From Bacteroidetes bacterium UBA6491 (GTDB lineage: Bacteria; Bacteroidota; Bacteroidia; NS11-12g; UBA9320), in assembly GCA_002436505.1 (NCBI GenBank), contig DJML01000107.1:1-10190 (forward strand): a DNA stretch of 10,190 nt, given 5' to 3'. Numbering within the stretch: the first letter of the stretch is position 1; every line of letters starts with the position of its first letter. A program made the position numbers and the translations under genes. Below, one piece after another: positions 1 through 7,177 of this stretch. The notes beneath the pieces were generated by a model that had not been told where the DNA came from, ran no database searches, and saw nothing but the letters and a program-made list of their open reading frames with translations.

Positions 1-140
1 ATCCTGCATACACAGGAAGTCAGAACTGATTTTATGTAAACTTGCTTCGCAGACGGAATTTGCTCCAATTACCCCATAATTAATATTATGTTAACTTGTT
101 GTTTTCTGTTTGTACCCCATTTCTTGTAGTAAGCAATAAA

Positions 141-170
141 AAAAAGGCTGTAGATAACCACAGCCTTTTT
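141..170 (-). terminator. Intrinsic terminator after the gyrA-TPR unit
   Basis: An 11-bp perfect stem (AAAAAGGCTGT at 141-151 against ACAGCCTTTTT at 160-170) encloses an 8-nt loop. Read on the minus strand it is followed by a run of eight T, because the plus strand has A at every position from 138 to 145. It begins about 22 bp past the stop codon of the TPR gene, the right place to end that transcript. The plus-strand reading also has five T after the stem, so it could work weakly in both directions and insulate a gene beyond the left edge. Confidence 0.85.
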
Positions 171-182
171 GTATTAATACAA
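169..182. repeat. 14-bp perfect palindrome
   Basis: TTGTATTAATACAA reads the same on both strands. It lies between the TPR stop codon (193-195) and the terminator hairpin, and shares two bases with the hairpin's right arm. It could be a dimeric protein site or a chance palindrome in AT-rich DNA; nothing in the window decides between these. Confidence 0.4.
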
Positions 183-192
183 GATTCTGAAA

Positions 193-1437
193 TCACTCTT
201 TTACAGCTGACTCTTCCCATGCTTTTATCTTTTCCTTGATCTCTTTATATTTACCCATGTAATCCGGGTAATTAGCCATCAGTCTTTGATACAAACCTTT
301 CATGGTCTTTGCTAATTCGATCTTTTCATTGTAATCATCGCCGGCAACCTCGAGCGCCTTCTCAAAATATGGCAATGCTTTGATATAAAGTTCATCAACC
401 TTTACAGCCAGTGCATCGTACTCTTTCTGTGTAAAGCTGATGTTCCGATCATTCATCTTCTTAATTATGTCCTCTGTCTGGTTAATATAAGCTGCTCCCA
501 GGTTGTAATATCCATCGTAATAGTATGGGTCCAGTTCGACAGCTTTTTTGTAATCTTCAATTGCTTTTTCTTTCTCACCTAGCTTGTCATAGCTTACACC
601 TCTAACGAAATAATAGATCTTATTATTGGGATCCTGCTCAATTGCCAGGTTGGATTGTGCGATCAATTCTTCTGTTTTGCCCATTTTAAGATACAGGTCG
701 AGCTCCGAATTGATCAGGTCCATATTTGTCTCGAACAATGTTTTCCCTTGTTTTAGTGCATCCAAAGCACTAGCTGTGTCTTTTAGATTAAGGTAATTCT
801 GAGACATATGGGCATACATTATCGGATCCATGAAGTTCAGATCGACAAGTTTTTTGATGTATTTGTTGGCCTCTGCATAATTCCCACTGTTCATTTCGAG
901 GTAATACGAGTATTGATACATGGTCTCTACGGAGATATTTGCCTGACGCATAAGATCACCGTTCTCGTCATATGGTATGATCTTAATGATCTTCATGTAG
1001 TTTTCTATGGCCTTCTTGTTCTCACCGCTCTGTGATGCAGCATAGGCTTCATTGTACAGCTGGTATGCTGTCTGTAGCAGCAATGGCCTCGAATCATCCG
1101 TGTACCGATCAGCTTTCTCACCTTTTTCAACATTCAACAGAGATTCATAAGCAAGGTTCAAAGGATCACCTATTGCTTTTTTCATCTCTTCGTCCTTTGA
1201 CATTTGAATACTAAGGTATAGTCTTCCCCTGTAGTACCACATCTTAGCAAGATTGGATGTTTTTGGGTTTTCGGCAGCTTTTTCAATTTGCTCTACTGCC
1301 CTAACGTTGTCTTCGTGGACCATTGTGTCCTGTTGCATCATCATAGCAACAGTCTCAATCGCACTGTTCTGAGCATATGAATAATTCCATGCGCCAAGAA
1401 CAAACAGCGCAATGACCGTTAATTTTCTATTCTTCAT
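193..1437 (-). CDS. Secreted tetratricopeptide-repeat (TPR) protein
   Basis: I see a 414-residue protein when the start is placed at the ATG at 1437. The frame is open further to 1458, but starting at 1437 gives a clean signal peptide: a KNRK head, a hydrophobic core (LTVIALFVLGAW) and a likely cut after SYA, just before QN. The mature part is helical and rich in TPR-like units. The clearest one is around residues 273-304 (YYFVRGVSYDKLGEKEKAIE, ending in ELDP), followed by another (YYNLGAAYIN) and degenerate units around 125-155, 170-200 and 205-235. The last part (about 320-414) is charged and helical. No enzyme motif is visible, so a periplasmic or envelope scaffold or protein-protein adaptor is the inference. 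The start overlaps the gyrA stop by 11 bp, so it is probably co-transcribed and perhaps coupled with gyrA. A functional link to gyrase is not implied by anything in the protein. Confidence 0.85.
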   Translation of the reverse strand: MKNRKLTVIALFVLGAWNYSYAQNSAIETVAMMMQQDTMVHEDNVRAVEQIEKAAENPKTSNLAKMWYYRGRLYLSIQMSKDEEMKKAIGDPLNLAYESLLNVEKGEKADRYTDDSRPLLLQTAYQLYNEAYAASQSGENKKAIENYMKIIKIIPYDENGDLMRQANISVETMYQYSYYLEMNSGNYAEANKYIKKLVDLNFMDPIMYAHMSQNYLNLKDTASALDALKQGKTLFETNMDLINSELDLYLKMGKTEELIAQSNLAIEQDPNNKIYYFVRGVSYDKLGEKEKAIEDYKKAVELDPYYYDGYYNLGAAYINQTEDIIKKMNDRNISFTQKEYDALAVKVDELYIKALPYFEKALEVAGDDYNEKIELAKTMKGLYQRLMANYPDYMGKYKEIKEKIKAWEESAVKE

Positions 1438-3979
1438 TGTTTTCTTCATCAGTGTCAATATTATTAGACGTATCTACATCATTATTCTCTTCATTAATTA
1501 TCTCCTCGCCATTGAGTTCTTCGTCCTCATCCTCGCTTCTTCCTACTTTTGCAACCGAAGCGATCTCATCACTGTCTTTCATTTTGATCAAACGAACACC
1601 CTGAGTGGCTCTTCCCATGATCCTTACATTGTCAAGACCCAGTCTAATTGCTATTCCGGCCTTGTTAATGATCATCAGGTCATCGTCATCAGTAACACTT
1701 TTAATTGCGACCAGATCACCAGTTTTGTCAGTAATATTGAGCGTTTTTACCCCTTTACCACCTCGCCCGGTTATCCTGTAATCTTCAAGTGCAGTTCTTT
1801 TGCCATACCCTTTTTCGGAAACAACCATTATCGATTCGTTTGCTTCAGGATCAACACAAATCATGCCAATGACAGAATCTTTTTCGTTTTCAAGTTTAAC
1901 ACCTCTCACTCCTGCTGCTGTTCTTCCCATTGGCCGGACAAGTTCTTCATTAAAGCGGATCGCTTTTCCTGATCTTTTGGCCATGATTACTTCCATTTTA
2001 CCTGTAGTAAGCCTGGCTTCAAGCAGCTCATCGCCTTCACGGATCGTGATTGCGTTAATACCGTTCGCTCTTGGTCTCGAATATGCTTCCAAAGTGGTCT
2101 TTTTGATGATCCCGTTCTTTGTGCACATCACAATAAAATTATTGTTGAGGTATTCCTCGTCTTTCAGTGTTGCCACAGTGATAAACGCCTTTACCTTGTC
2201 ATCCTGCGGTATATTGATCAGGTTTTGTATCGGTCTTCCTTTGGTCGCTTTGCCACCTTCTGGGATTTCGTACACCTTAAGCCAGAAACATCTGCCCTGC
2301 TCTGTAAAGAACATCATATAGTTGTGCGTTGAGGCCGTCATGAGGTGCTCAACAAAATCTTCATCCCTGTGTTTTACACCACGGTTTCCTACTCCTCCTC
2401 TGTTTTGAGTCCTGTATTCGGTAAGAGCGGTTCTTTTTATATATCCGAGGTGAGAGATAGTGATAACTACTTCTTCATTTGGGATAAGATCTTCAATGTT
2501 TAGGTCACCTGAATCAAATTCGATCGTCGTTCTTCTTTCGTCGCCAAATTTGCTTTTAACGTCTTCCAGTTCTTCTTTGATGATCTTCATTCTCAGATCT
2601 TCATTCGAAAGAACACTCTCCAGGTAGGTTATTGTTTCCATGATCTGCTTGTGTTCCTCGCGGATCTTATCTCTTTCAAGCCCTGTAAGCTTTTGCAGAC
2701 GCATGTCCAGAATTGCTTTGGACTGGATCTCAGACAGGCCGAACTTCTCCATAAGTCCGTTCCTTGCTTCTTCAGGGTTTGCACTCGCTCTGATAAGTGC
2801 TATTACTTCATCAAGATTGTCCAGTGCAATAAGCAAGCCTTCAAGAATATGTGCTTTTTTCTTCGCTTCCTCAAGCTCATAAGCGGTTCTTCTTACTACT
2901 ACATCGTGGCGATGGTTTACAAAATGGCGAATGAGGTCTTTCAGGTTCAACATTTCTGGTCGACCATTGACCAGTGCAATGTTGTTTACTGAAAATGAGG
3001 TTTGTAAAGGGGTGTACTTAAACAGTTTATTCAGAACGATATTGGGTATCGCGTCACGTTTAAGATCAAATACGACCCGAAGTCCTTTTCGATCCGATTC
3101 GTCCCTTATCTCAGATATCCCTTCTATGACCTTTTCGTTTACAAGGTCAACCGCCTTTACAATAATTTGTGACGGACTTACCTGGTAAGGCATCTCAGTG
3201 ATAATTATTTGTTCTTTACCACTCTTGCTGGTCCTTATCTCAGCCTTGCCACGCATTACGATCCTGCCTCTCCCAGTTTCAAAAGCATTTTTTACACCTT
3301 CATAACCATAAATGGTTCCACCGGTAGGAAAATCAGGAGCTTTCACGTATTCCATCAGTCCTTCGATGGTTATATCGTTGTTGTCAATGTATGCTATCGT
3401 ACCGTTGATCACTTCGGTAAGATTGTGCGGTGCCATGTTCGTAGCCATACCGACAGCAATGCCAGCGGCTCCGTTCACAAGCAAACTCGGTATCCTTGCA
3501 GGTAAAACCGTAGGTTCTTTCAGAGATTCATCAAAGTTTGGTCTGAAATCGACTGTATTTTTGTCGATATCAGACATCATCTCCTCTGCCATTTTTCGCA
3601 TGCGGGCCTCGGTATACCGCATTGCCGCAGGTGGATCACCATCAATTGAACCAAAATTACCCTGACCGTCAACAAAAGGATAGCGCAAACTCCAGTCTTG
3701 TGCCATTCGCACCATAGCATCATAAACCGAGCTATCTCCGTGCGGATGGTATTTACCCAGTACTTCACCTACAATTCTTGCAGATTTCTTATGTGACCTG
3801 TTAGAGGCCAGTCCGAGCTCTGTCATCCCATACAACACCCTGCGGTGTACTGGTTTTAGACCGTCACGAACATCAGGCAGGGCCCTTGAAACAATGACCG
3901 ACATCGAATAATCGATGTACGCCGTCTTCATCTCATCTTCAATGTTGATCGGTATAATCTTTTCGTTAGGATAATCCAT
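1427..3979 (-). CDS. gyrA: DNA gyrase subunit A
   Basis: This is the breakage-reunion subunit of gyrase, which with GyrB introduces negative supercoils using ATP. The 850-residue length is usual for the family. The catalytic tyrosine is Tyr122 in AAMRYTE, next to Arg121, and the N-terminal numbering matches E. coli GyrA, which supports the start at 3979. The quinolone-contact positions are Ser83 and Asp87 (HPHGDSSVYDAMVRMAQ), the susceptible residues. The N-terminal winged-helix and tower run to about residue 500; the C-terminal beta-pinwheel spans about 500-800. The blade-1 GyrA-box reads QNRGGVG (525-531) against the canonical QRRGGKG, while a closer copy, TGRGGKG, lies at 737-743. The DNA-wrapping motif identifies it as GyrA rather than ParC. 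The last roughly 45 residues form a strongly acidic, Asn-rich tail; acidic tails are known to modulate wrapping in other GyrA proteins. A TPR gene follows with an 11-bp overlap. Confidence 0.98.
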   Translation of the reverse strand: MDYPNEKIIPINIEDEMKTAYIDYSMSVIVSRALPDVRDGLKPVHRRVLYGMTELGLASNRSHKKSARIVGEVLGKYHPHGDSSVYDAMVRMAQDWSLRYPFVDGQGNFGSIDGDPPAAMRYTEARMRKMAEEMMSDIDKNTVDFRPNFDESLKEPTVLPARIPSLLVNGAAGIAVGMATNMAPHNLTEVINGTIAYIDNNDITIEGLMEYVKAPDFPTGGTIYGYEGVKNAFETGRGRIVMRGKAEIRTSKSGKEQIIITEMPYQVSPSQIIVKAVDLVNEKVIEGISEIRDESDRKGLRVVFDLKRDAIPNIVLNKLFKYTPLQTSFSVNNIALVNGRPEMLNLKDLIRHFVNHRHDVVVRRTAYELEEAKKKAHILEGLLIALDNLDEVIALIRASANPEEARNGLMEKFGLSEIQSKAILDMRLQKLTGLERDKIREEHKQIMETITYLESVLSNEDLRMKIIKEELEDVKSKFGDERRTTIEFDSGDLNIEDLIPNEEVVITISHLGYIKRTALTEYRTQNRGGVGNRGVKHRDEDFVEHLMTASTHNYMMFFTEQGRCFWLKVYEIPEGGKATKGRPIQNLINIPQDDKVKAFITVATLKDEEYLNNNFIVMCTKNGIIKKTTLEAYSRPRANGINAITIREGDELLEARLTTGKMEVIMAKRSGKAIRFNEELVRPMGRTAAGVRGVKLENEKDSVIGMICVDPEANESIMVVSEKGYGKRTALEDYRITGRGGKGVKTLNITDKTGDLVAIKSVTDDDDLMIINKAGIAIRLGLDNVRIMGRATQGVRLIKMKDSDEIASVAKVGRSEDEDEELNGEEIINEENNDVDTSNNIDTDEENNEE

Positions 3980-3989
3980 TATTTTCTCT

Positions 3990-4020
3990 CAAAATTTTAA
4001 TGTGGTAAAAATACCACAAA
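3990..4020 (-). promoter_or_regulatory. Candidate gyrA promoter (Bacteroidota type)
   Basis: Reading the minus strand, TTTG at 4020-4017 is followed after 19 bp by AAATTTTG at 3997-3990. This fits the Bacteroidota pattern of a -33 TTTG and a -7 TAnnTTTG with one mismatch (AA for TA). The drawback is that transcription would begin only a few bases before the gyrA ATG at 3979, giving a nearly leaderless message. Another promoter in the 150-bp spacer is possible. Confidence 0.3.
4001..4018. repeat. Perfect inverted repeat upstream of gyrA
   Basis: TGTGGTA at 4001-4007 and TACCACA at 4012-4018 are exact inverted copies around an AAAA centre. The element ends 21 bp before the gyrA start and sits in the spacer of the candidate promoter. 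It has no following T-run in the gyrA direction, so it does not look like a terminator for the upstream nuclease gene. An operator for a dimeric repressor or a small mRNA hairpin are both possible. Confidence 0.5.
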
Positions 4021-4129
4021 AAGCCAGTTGTGGCGGGACTTTTAGCCTCAAGATACTAACAAATTGTGGACAAAGACACCCTAATTAACCAATGGTCAGT
4101 TGGCTTTTACCAATGCACCGGTTTTATTA

Positions 4130-5542
4130 TCAGCGAAGTTGTATTTCTTCGCCTTTTACGGGCATGGTAACCTTTGCTCCTTCCCTTTCAAGATGCTCCT
4201 TCAGGAAGTTCATCGAATCCTCCTCTCCATGGGTAATGAATATGGTCTCGAGAGCACTGTTTTTTCGCACCTGGGCAAAGTATTCAATTAGTCCATTGTG
4301 GTCAGGATGGCCGCTGAATGCATCGGTTGAAGCGATCTTTGCATACACTGTTTTGCTCTTCCCTTTCATGTATACGTCTGAGTTCCCTTTCAACAACTGG
4401 TCACCCAGAGTGCCTGGAGCACAAAAACCGGCTATTAGAAAGGTGCATGCCGGGTTTTGTATGTTGTTGGTCACATGTTCTCTGATCCTCCCTCCTTCCA
4501 TCATTCCAGCGGAAGAGACAATTATGCACGGTTCATAGTGGTTCTCCAGAATTTTCCTGTCGTCATCGTCCTCTATGAAAAATAATTCAGGATATCTGAA
4601 GAGGGAGTCATGATCTGTAAGAAAGTCCCTGGCTTCTGAATTTAGGTATTCCGAATACCTTTGATGAATGCCTGAACTGAACATCCCCATTTTACTGTCT
4701 GCAAATACCCGTATCCCGCGAGGGATCTTTCCTTCCTCAAAAAGTTTGTGAATAACGAAGAGTATGGCCTGCGTTCTGCCGACACTGAATGCAGGAATGA
4801 TCAGTCGTCCGGGCTGATCAATGCATGTGGCCCTTATGTAGGATTCAATGACCTCCTCCCCTCGTCTGAACTCATTCCTGTACCTGCCTCCGTAGGTTGA
4901 TTCCATAACAAGATAATTGAGGTTGGACATAGGGGTTGGATCTACAATGATCTTGCTCCCTTTGTTTCCCAGATCACCGGTAAACCCGATGACTTTGCTC
5001 TTTTTGTTCTCTGTGTAGTGGATCTCTACAGAGGAGGCGCCCAATATATGGCCAGCCTCTTTGAATACCACAGACAATCCCTTATGTATCTCAAACTGTA
5101 TGTTGAAGGGCCAGGTTATTATGCGATCCATCGTATCCATTACCTGTTTGTGGCCGTACAGTCGTATGTAATTGTTTTCTGAAGATTTACCTTTTTTCCG
5201 CTTTTTCCCCTGTATTTTTTGTTTAAGACCTTGAATGTTAGCTGAATCTGATAAAAGAATGTCAGTTAAAGCCGCCGTTGGTTCTGTACAAAGTATCTGA
5301 CCTTCAAATCCCTGGTTGATCAACGTTGGCAGGTTTCCTGAGTGGTCCAGATGGGCATGGGTCAGAACAACAATGTCTATATCTTCAGGATCGAATGGGA
5401 AGTATGAATTTTGTTGTATCTGATCTCCTTCTTCATAACTCAATCCGCAGTCCACAAGTATCTTATATCCTCCATCAGTTGTGAAGAGATACATGCTTCC
5501 CGTTACCTGCCTTGCTGCGCCATGAAAACCGATTGTTGCCAT
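4130..5542 (-). CDS. Beta-CASP metallo-beta-lactamase-fold RNase
   Basis: This 470-residue protein belongs to the CPSF73/YSH1-like beta-CASP branch of the metallo-beta-lactamase fold, whose characterised members cut or trim RNA with a two-zinc centre. The full motif set is visible: Asp31 (LVDCG), the THAHLDHSG metal motif with His62, His64, Asp66 and His67, His165 (EAGHILGA), Asp190 (FTGDLG), then in the beta-CASP part Glu215 (MESTYGG), SSAGMMEGGR at about 343-352, His412 (FSGHPDH) and His438 (ITHGEE). It lacks the extra domain and length of RNase J, so a stand-alone bacterial beta-CASP RNase of the Thermus TTHA0252 kind is the closest description. A basic stretch, KKRKKGK (113-119), lies between the second and third metal motifs. 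It begins at the conserved family start, with MATIGFHGAARQVTGS leading directly into the first strand. It starts 48 bp after the peptidase stop and may belong to the porX unit. The natural RNA substrate cannot be told from the sequence. Confidence 0.9.
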   Translation of the reverse strand: MATIGFHGAARQVTGSMYLFTTDGGYKILVDCGLSYEEGDQIQQNSYFPFDPEDIDIVVLTHAHLDHSGNLPTLINQGFEGQILCTEPTAALTDILLSDSANIQGLKQKIQGKKRKKGKSSENNYIRLYGHKQVMDTMDRIITWPFNIQFEIHKGLSVVFKEAGHILGASSVEIHYTENKKSKVIGFTGDLGNKGSKIIVDPTPMSNLNYLVMESTYGGRYRNEFRRGEEVIESYIRATCIDQPGRLIIPAFSVGRTQAILFVIHKLFEEGKIPRGIRVFADSKMGMFSSGIHQRYSEYLNSEARDFLTDHDSLFRYPELFFIEDDDDRKILENHYEPCIIVSSAGMMEGGRIREHVTNNIQNPACTFLIAGFCAPGTLGDQLLKGNSDVYMKGKSKTVYAKIASTDAFSGHPDHNGLIEYFAQVRKNSALETIFITHGEEDSMNFLKEHLEREGAKVTMPVKGEEIQLR

Positions 5543-5590
5543 ACCTGAATAAGCGCCGCAAGATAATTACAGTACCCGGATAAGAAAAAT

Positions 5591-6757
5591 CTAATCGCGA
5601 ACGACGAATTTGCCGGAAAAAATAGCAGAATTCTCTTTATCGATCGCCTTAATTAGGTACATGCCCTGTCCTAAATCTATGTCAAGTTTGTTGCTGTTCC
5701 TTTGCAGAGTATCTGTTTTTACTATTTCACCTAAAAAATTATAAATAAGCACGTTGTATTCCTTGCTCGGCGGGAGGTCGATGTATATAGAACGACTGGC
5801 AGGATTAGGGTAAACAGTCGCCGATCCTTTGCTTATGCCACGCGCATTAACAAACCCTGTAGCCCTGGAAAAATGCAGAACTGCAGCCAGCGCTCCCTTT
5901 GTTACCTCAATTGTAGCATTGGTATCTACGTGGATCAGTGAGTCTCCGGAGGTATGATAAAATGGATATTGCAGGCCATTAAATTGCCACAGGCCGGTAA
6001 TTACATAACCTTTGTCCTGAAATGGCATATAATCAGAATTAAAGGCCTTTCCTGTGGTTGTTTGCAAGCTGGTGTAAAGCTCAATGGCCTGTGATAATGT
6101 GTCTGTATAGCTCCACGACTTCAAATTATTGAAATCAGGCAGGCTTTCATCGCGCTCGCAAACGATCTTGTCGTTATCAGAGCCTCCTTTTGTGCCGCCA
6201 AGCTGATCCAGATTTATCACAAGCAATACAGATGCGTTGATCCCCAGAACATTGTCTACGTAATGTTTGCTCCCAAAATACCCCTCCTCTTCACCTGCAA
6301 AATGAATAAAGCGTACTGGATTCCTGGTGCTGACGTCTGCAAGAAGCTCTGCCATTTTCAGAGAGGCTGCTACTCCTGTACCATTGTCATTCACCCCAGG
6401 GCCAGACCTGGTGTCATAATGGCTGGTGATAATTATCCAGGGGGCAGATCCATCCGTCCCTTTTTTCTCCACTATCAGATTGACATTAATGTTTGAAGAC
6501 AACGGGTGAATGAAACTATCTTTGAAAATGTCCATATTGTTCATGTCAGAATACCTGCTTTCCAGCCAGTTCAAAGTATTCTCTAATCCCTTGGAACCAT
6601 CATTCTTTATCCCGAATGACTCAAATTTGAGTAGATCAGTACTTAATCCCTGCACCTGATTTACTTTAACCTGTATTCTCTGGTCATAGGTTAGCTGGCC
6701 AAATCCTGAAGAAGAAATCAGCAGACATAAAATGGTTATAAGACCGTAGCGATTCAT
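5591..6757 (-). CDS. Secreted M28-family zinc aminopeptidase with T9SS sorting domain
   Basis: The 388-residue protein has three parts. Residues 1-20 form a signal peptide (hydrophobic LITILCLLISSSGFG, then Q). Residues about 85-300 are an M28 peptidase domain with the expected metal ligands and catalytic acid: His113 in SHYDT, Asp124 in VNDNGTG, Glu156-Glu157 in AGEEEGYFGS, Asp184 in NLDQLGG and His268 in FYHTSGD. Residues about 312-388 are a type A T9SS sorting domain, recognised by YPNPASRSIYI, the NFLGEIV strand, GQGMYLIKA and the final SGKFVV. The inference is export through Sec, passage through the T9SS and cleavage of the C-terminal domain, leaving a surface-bound or released aminopeptidase that trims peptides. 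Its ATG follows the tsaE stop with no spacer (TAA then ATG), so translation is probably coupled. Its exact peptide preference is unknown. Confidence 0.93.
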   Translation of the reverse strand: MNRYGLITILCLLISSSGFGQLTYDQRIQVKVNQVQGLSTDLLKFESFGIKNDGSKGLENTLNWLESRYSDMNNMDIFKDSFIHPLSSNINVNLIVEKKGTDGSAPWIIITSHYDTRSGPGVNDNGTGVAASLKMAELLADVSTRNPVRFIHFAGEEEGYFGSKHYVDNVLGINASVLLVINLDQLGGTKGGSDNDKIVCERDESLPDFNNLKSWSYTDTLSQAIELYTSLQTTTGKAFNSDYMPFQDKGYVITGLWQFNGLQYPFYHTSGDSLIHVDTNATIEVTKGALAAVLHFSRATGFVNARGISKGSATVYPNPASRSIYIDLPPSKEYNVLIYNFLGEIVKTDTLQRNSNKLDIDLGQGMYLIKAIDKENSAIFSGKFVVRD

Positions 6758-7177
6758 TTACTTATGTATAACAAAGATACGTCGTAAATTGTCTTCGATC
6801 TGCTCTACTTTTATCAGACTTAACTCATAATTATCAAGAATTCCCTGAGCAATTTCAGGCCATTCAATGAGGCAATAGTGTCCGGAGTCAAGGTAATCAA
6901 CAATTCCCATGTCGAGGCATTCTTCGACGTCCTTGATGCGGTAAAGATCAAAGTGGTATACCGGCTGGTCCCGGAGATCATAATACGTGTTTACAATGCT
7001 AAAGGTCGGGCTGGACATTGAATCTTTCACTCCCAGTTTTCTGCATATCTCCTTGATAAGTGTCGTTTTTCCAGCTCCAAGATCGCCTTCAAAACCAATA
7101 ATTCTATGCGATTTGCCAATGATCTCATCAGCAACTTTTGGAAGATCCTCCAACCGGACATTATCCATTACAGTCAT
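6758..7177 (-). CDS. tsaE: tRNA threonylcarbamoyladenosine biosynthesis ATPase TsaE
   Basis: TsaE is the ATPase that works with TsaB and TsaD to form N6-threonylcarbamoyladenosine at position 37 of ANN-decoding tRNAs in the cytoplasm. The chosen start gives 139 residues, close to the family norm. Visible motifs are the Walker A loop GDLGAGKTT (31-39), the switch segment SPTFSIVNTY (56-65), HFDLYR (75-80) and EWPE (105-108). The frame is open upstream to 7312, but that extension lies entirely inside porX in another frame and resembles no part of TsaE, so I place the start at 7177. There the porX stop and this start share one base (TAATG), a typical termination-reinitiation arrangement. A second ATG at 7168 is an alternative start. 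The peptidase gene follows with zero spacing. Confidence 0.95.
   Translation of the reverse strand: MTVMDNVRLEDLPKVADEIIGKSHRIIGFEGDLGAGKTTLIKEICRKLGVKDSMSSPTFSIVNTYYDLRDQPVYHFDLYRIKDVEECLDMGIVDYLDSGHYCLIEWPEIAQGILDNYELSLIKVEQIEDNLRRIFVIHK

Noticed and set aside
1438..1458. A longer TPR protein start at 1458
   Set aside because: It adds seven residues ahead of a well-formed signal peptide and lengthens the overlap with gyrA; the ATG at 1437 is the simpler start.
1412..1972. A 186-codon open frame on the plus strand opposite gyrA
   Set aside because: It is antisense to the well-conserved gyrA C-terminal region, resembles no known protein, and has a composition expected of a shadow frame.
4065..4073. 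DnaA-box-like TTGTCCACA on the minus strand upstream of gyrA
   Set aside because: It has one mismatch to TTATCCACA and stands alone; no cluster of boxes or AT-rich unwinding region suggests an origin.
4019..4108. AAAAGCCA (4019-4026) and TGGCTTTT (4101-4108) as a long-range stem in the gyrA spacer
   Set aside because: Eight pairs across a 74-base loop with no further support; chance is likely in a 150-bp AT-rich spacer.
5543..5590. TATCTTG on the minus strand as a promoter -7 element for the nuclease gene
   Set aside because: It lacks one T of TAnnTTTG and no TTTG lies at the expected upstream distance.
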